DNA of 6,299 nt from Planctomycetota bacterium. Its GTDB lineage: Bacteria; Planctomycetota; Brocadiia; JAJRTI01. This document shows, one piece after another, positions 6,217-6,299 of this stretch. Each line of letters begins with the position of its first letter. The first letter of the stretch is position 1. The notes under the pieces were generated by a model. It was not told the origin of the DNA, did not search any database, and worked only from the letters and a program-made list of their open reading frames with translations. The translations under genes were made by a program, and so were the position numbers. The stretch covers positions 1-6,299 of the forward strand of contig JAJRTI010000158.1 in assembly GCA_024278415.1 (NCBI GenBank), in the 5' to 3' direction.

Positions 6217-6299
6217 CCGGCGCAGAATGCACATGCGCCGAAGGCGCATCACAACATAGCCCAGTGCAAGCTCGTTCGGTCGCGCCAGCGGGCGAACGA
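6217..6299 (+). repeat. 83-nt direct repeat, right copy (cut by window end)
   Basis: Same orientation as positions 1-83 with one mismatch. It includes the GAA-loop hairpin (6233-6249) and the left arm of the large palindrome (6250-6271). The window ends inside it, so a further copy of the whole element may follow. Confidence 0.95.

Noticed and set aside
6125..6232. Longer start of the deacetylase at 6232
   Set aside because: The added 36 residues would come from the 83-nt repeat and the 23-nt motif, and are not part of the HDAC fold, which begins right after 6124.
1..6299. Circular plasmid or phage-like molecule based on matching ends
   Set aside because: The terminal copies differ at one base, so they are distinct copies. 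No replication, partition or phage gene is present.

Overview
The window is GC-rich bacterial (or less likely archaeal) DNA. It holds three complete genes, all on the minus strand, with palindromic repeat elements in every gap. Read 5'->3' on the minus strand the order is: a class I/AcuC-type protein deacetylase (6124-4982), a fused-subunit ADP-forming acetyl-/acyl-CoA synthetase (4826-2724), and an acetyl-CoA hydrolase/CoA-transferase with a GNAT acetyltransferase domain on its C-terminus (2484-598). No RNA gene, CRISPR array or transposase gene was seen. The taxon cannot be fixed. High GC, bacterial-type Shine-Dalgarno sequences and many composite hairpin repeats would fit an environmental bacterium with abundant REP/MITE-like elements, for example Planctomycetota/PVC, Hydrogenedentota-like or deltaproteobacterial lineages, but that is a weak inference.

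Layout. Positions 1-597 contain no convincing gene. They hold a large nested palindrome (core 17-266), a 23-nt motif (370-392) whose inverted copy lies at 6165-6187, and two smaller hairpin units (426-511 and 513-553). The gap 2485-2723 holds a composite hairpin element (2543-2688). The gap 4827-4981 holds a two-armed palindrome (4878-4939). After the motif copy upstream of the deacetylase, the window ends at 6217-6299 in an 83-nt stretch that repeats positions 1-83 with one difference.

How the genes fit together. The synthetase interconverts acetyl-CoA + ADP + Pi with acetate + ATP + CoA, and the CoA-transferase domain moves CoA between acetate and another acid (or hydrolyses acetyl-CoA), so both work at the acetate/acetyl-CoA node. 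The GNAT domain can use acetyl-CoA to acetylate a protein lysine, and the HDAC-fold enzyme can remove such a group. The set therefore looks like an acetate-metabolism module carrying its own acetylation writer and eraser. It resembles in logic the Bacillus acuA/acuC/acsA system and the Salmonella Pat/CobB system, but is built from an ADP-forming synthetase and a CoA-transferase-GNAT fusion. The families and catalytic motifs are visible in the sequence; the regulatory circuit is inference.
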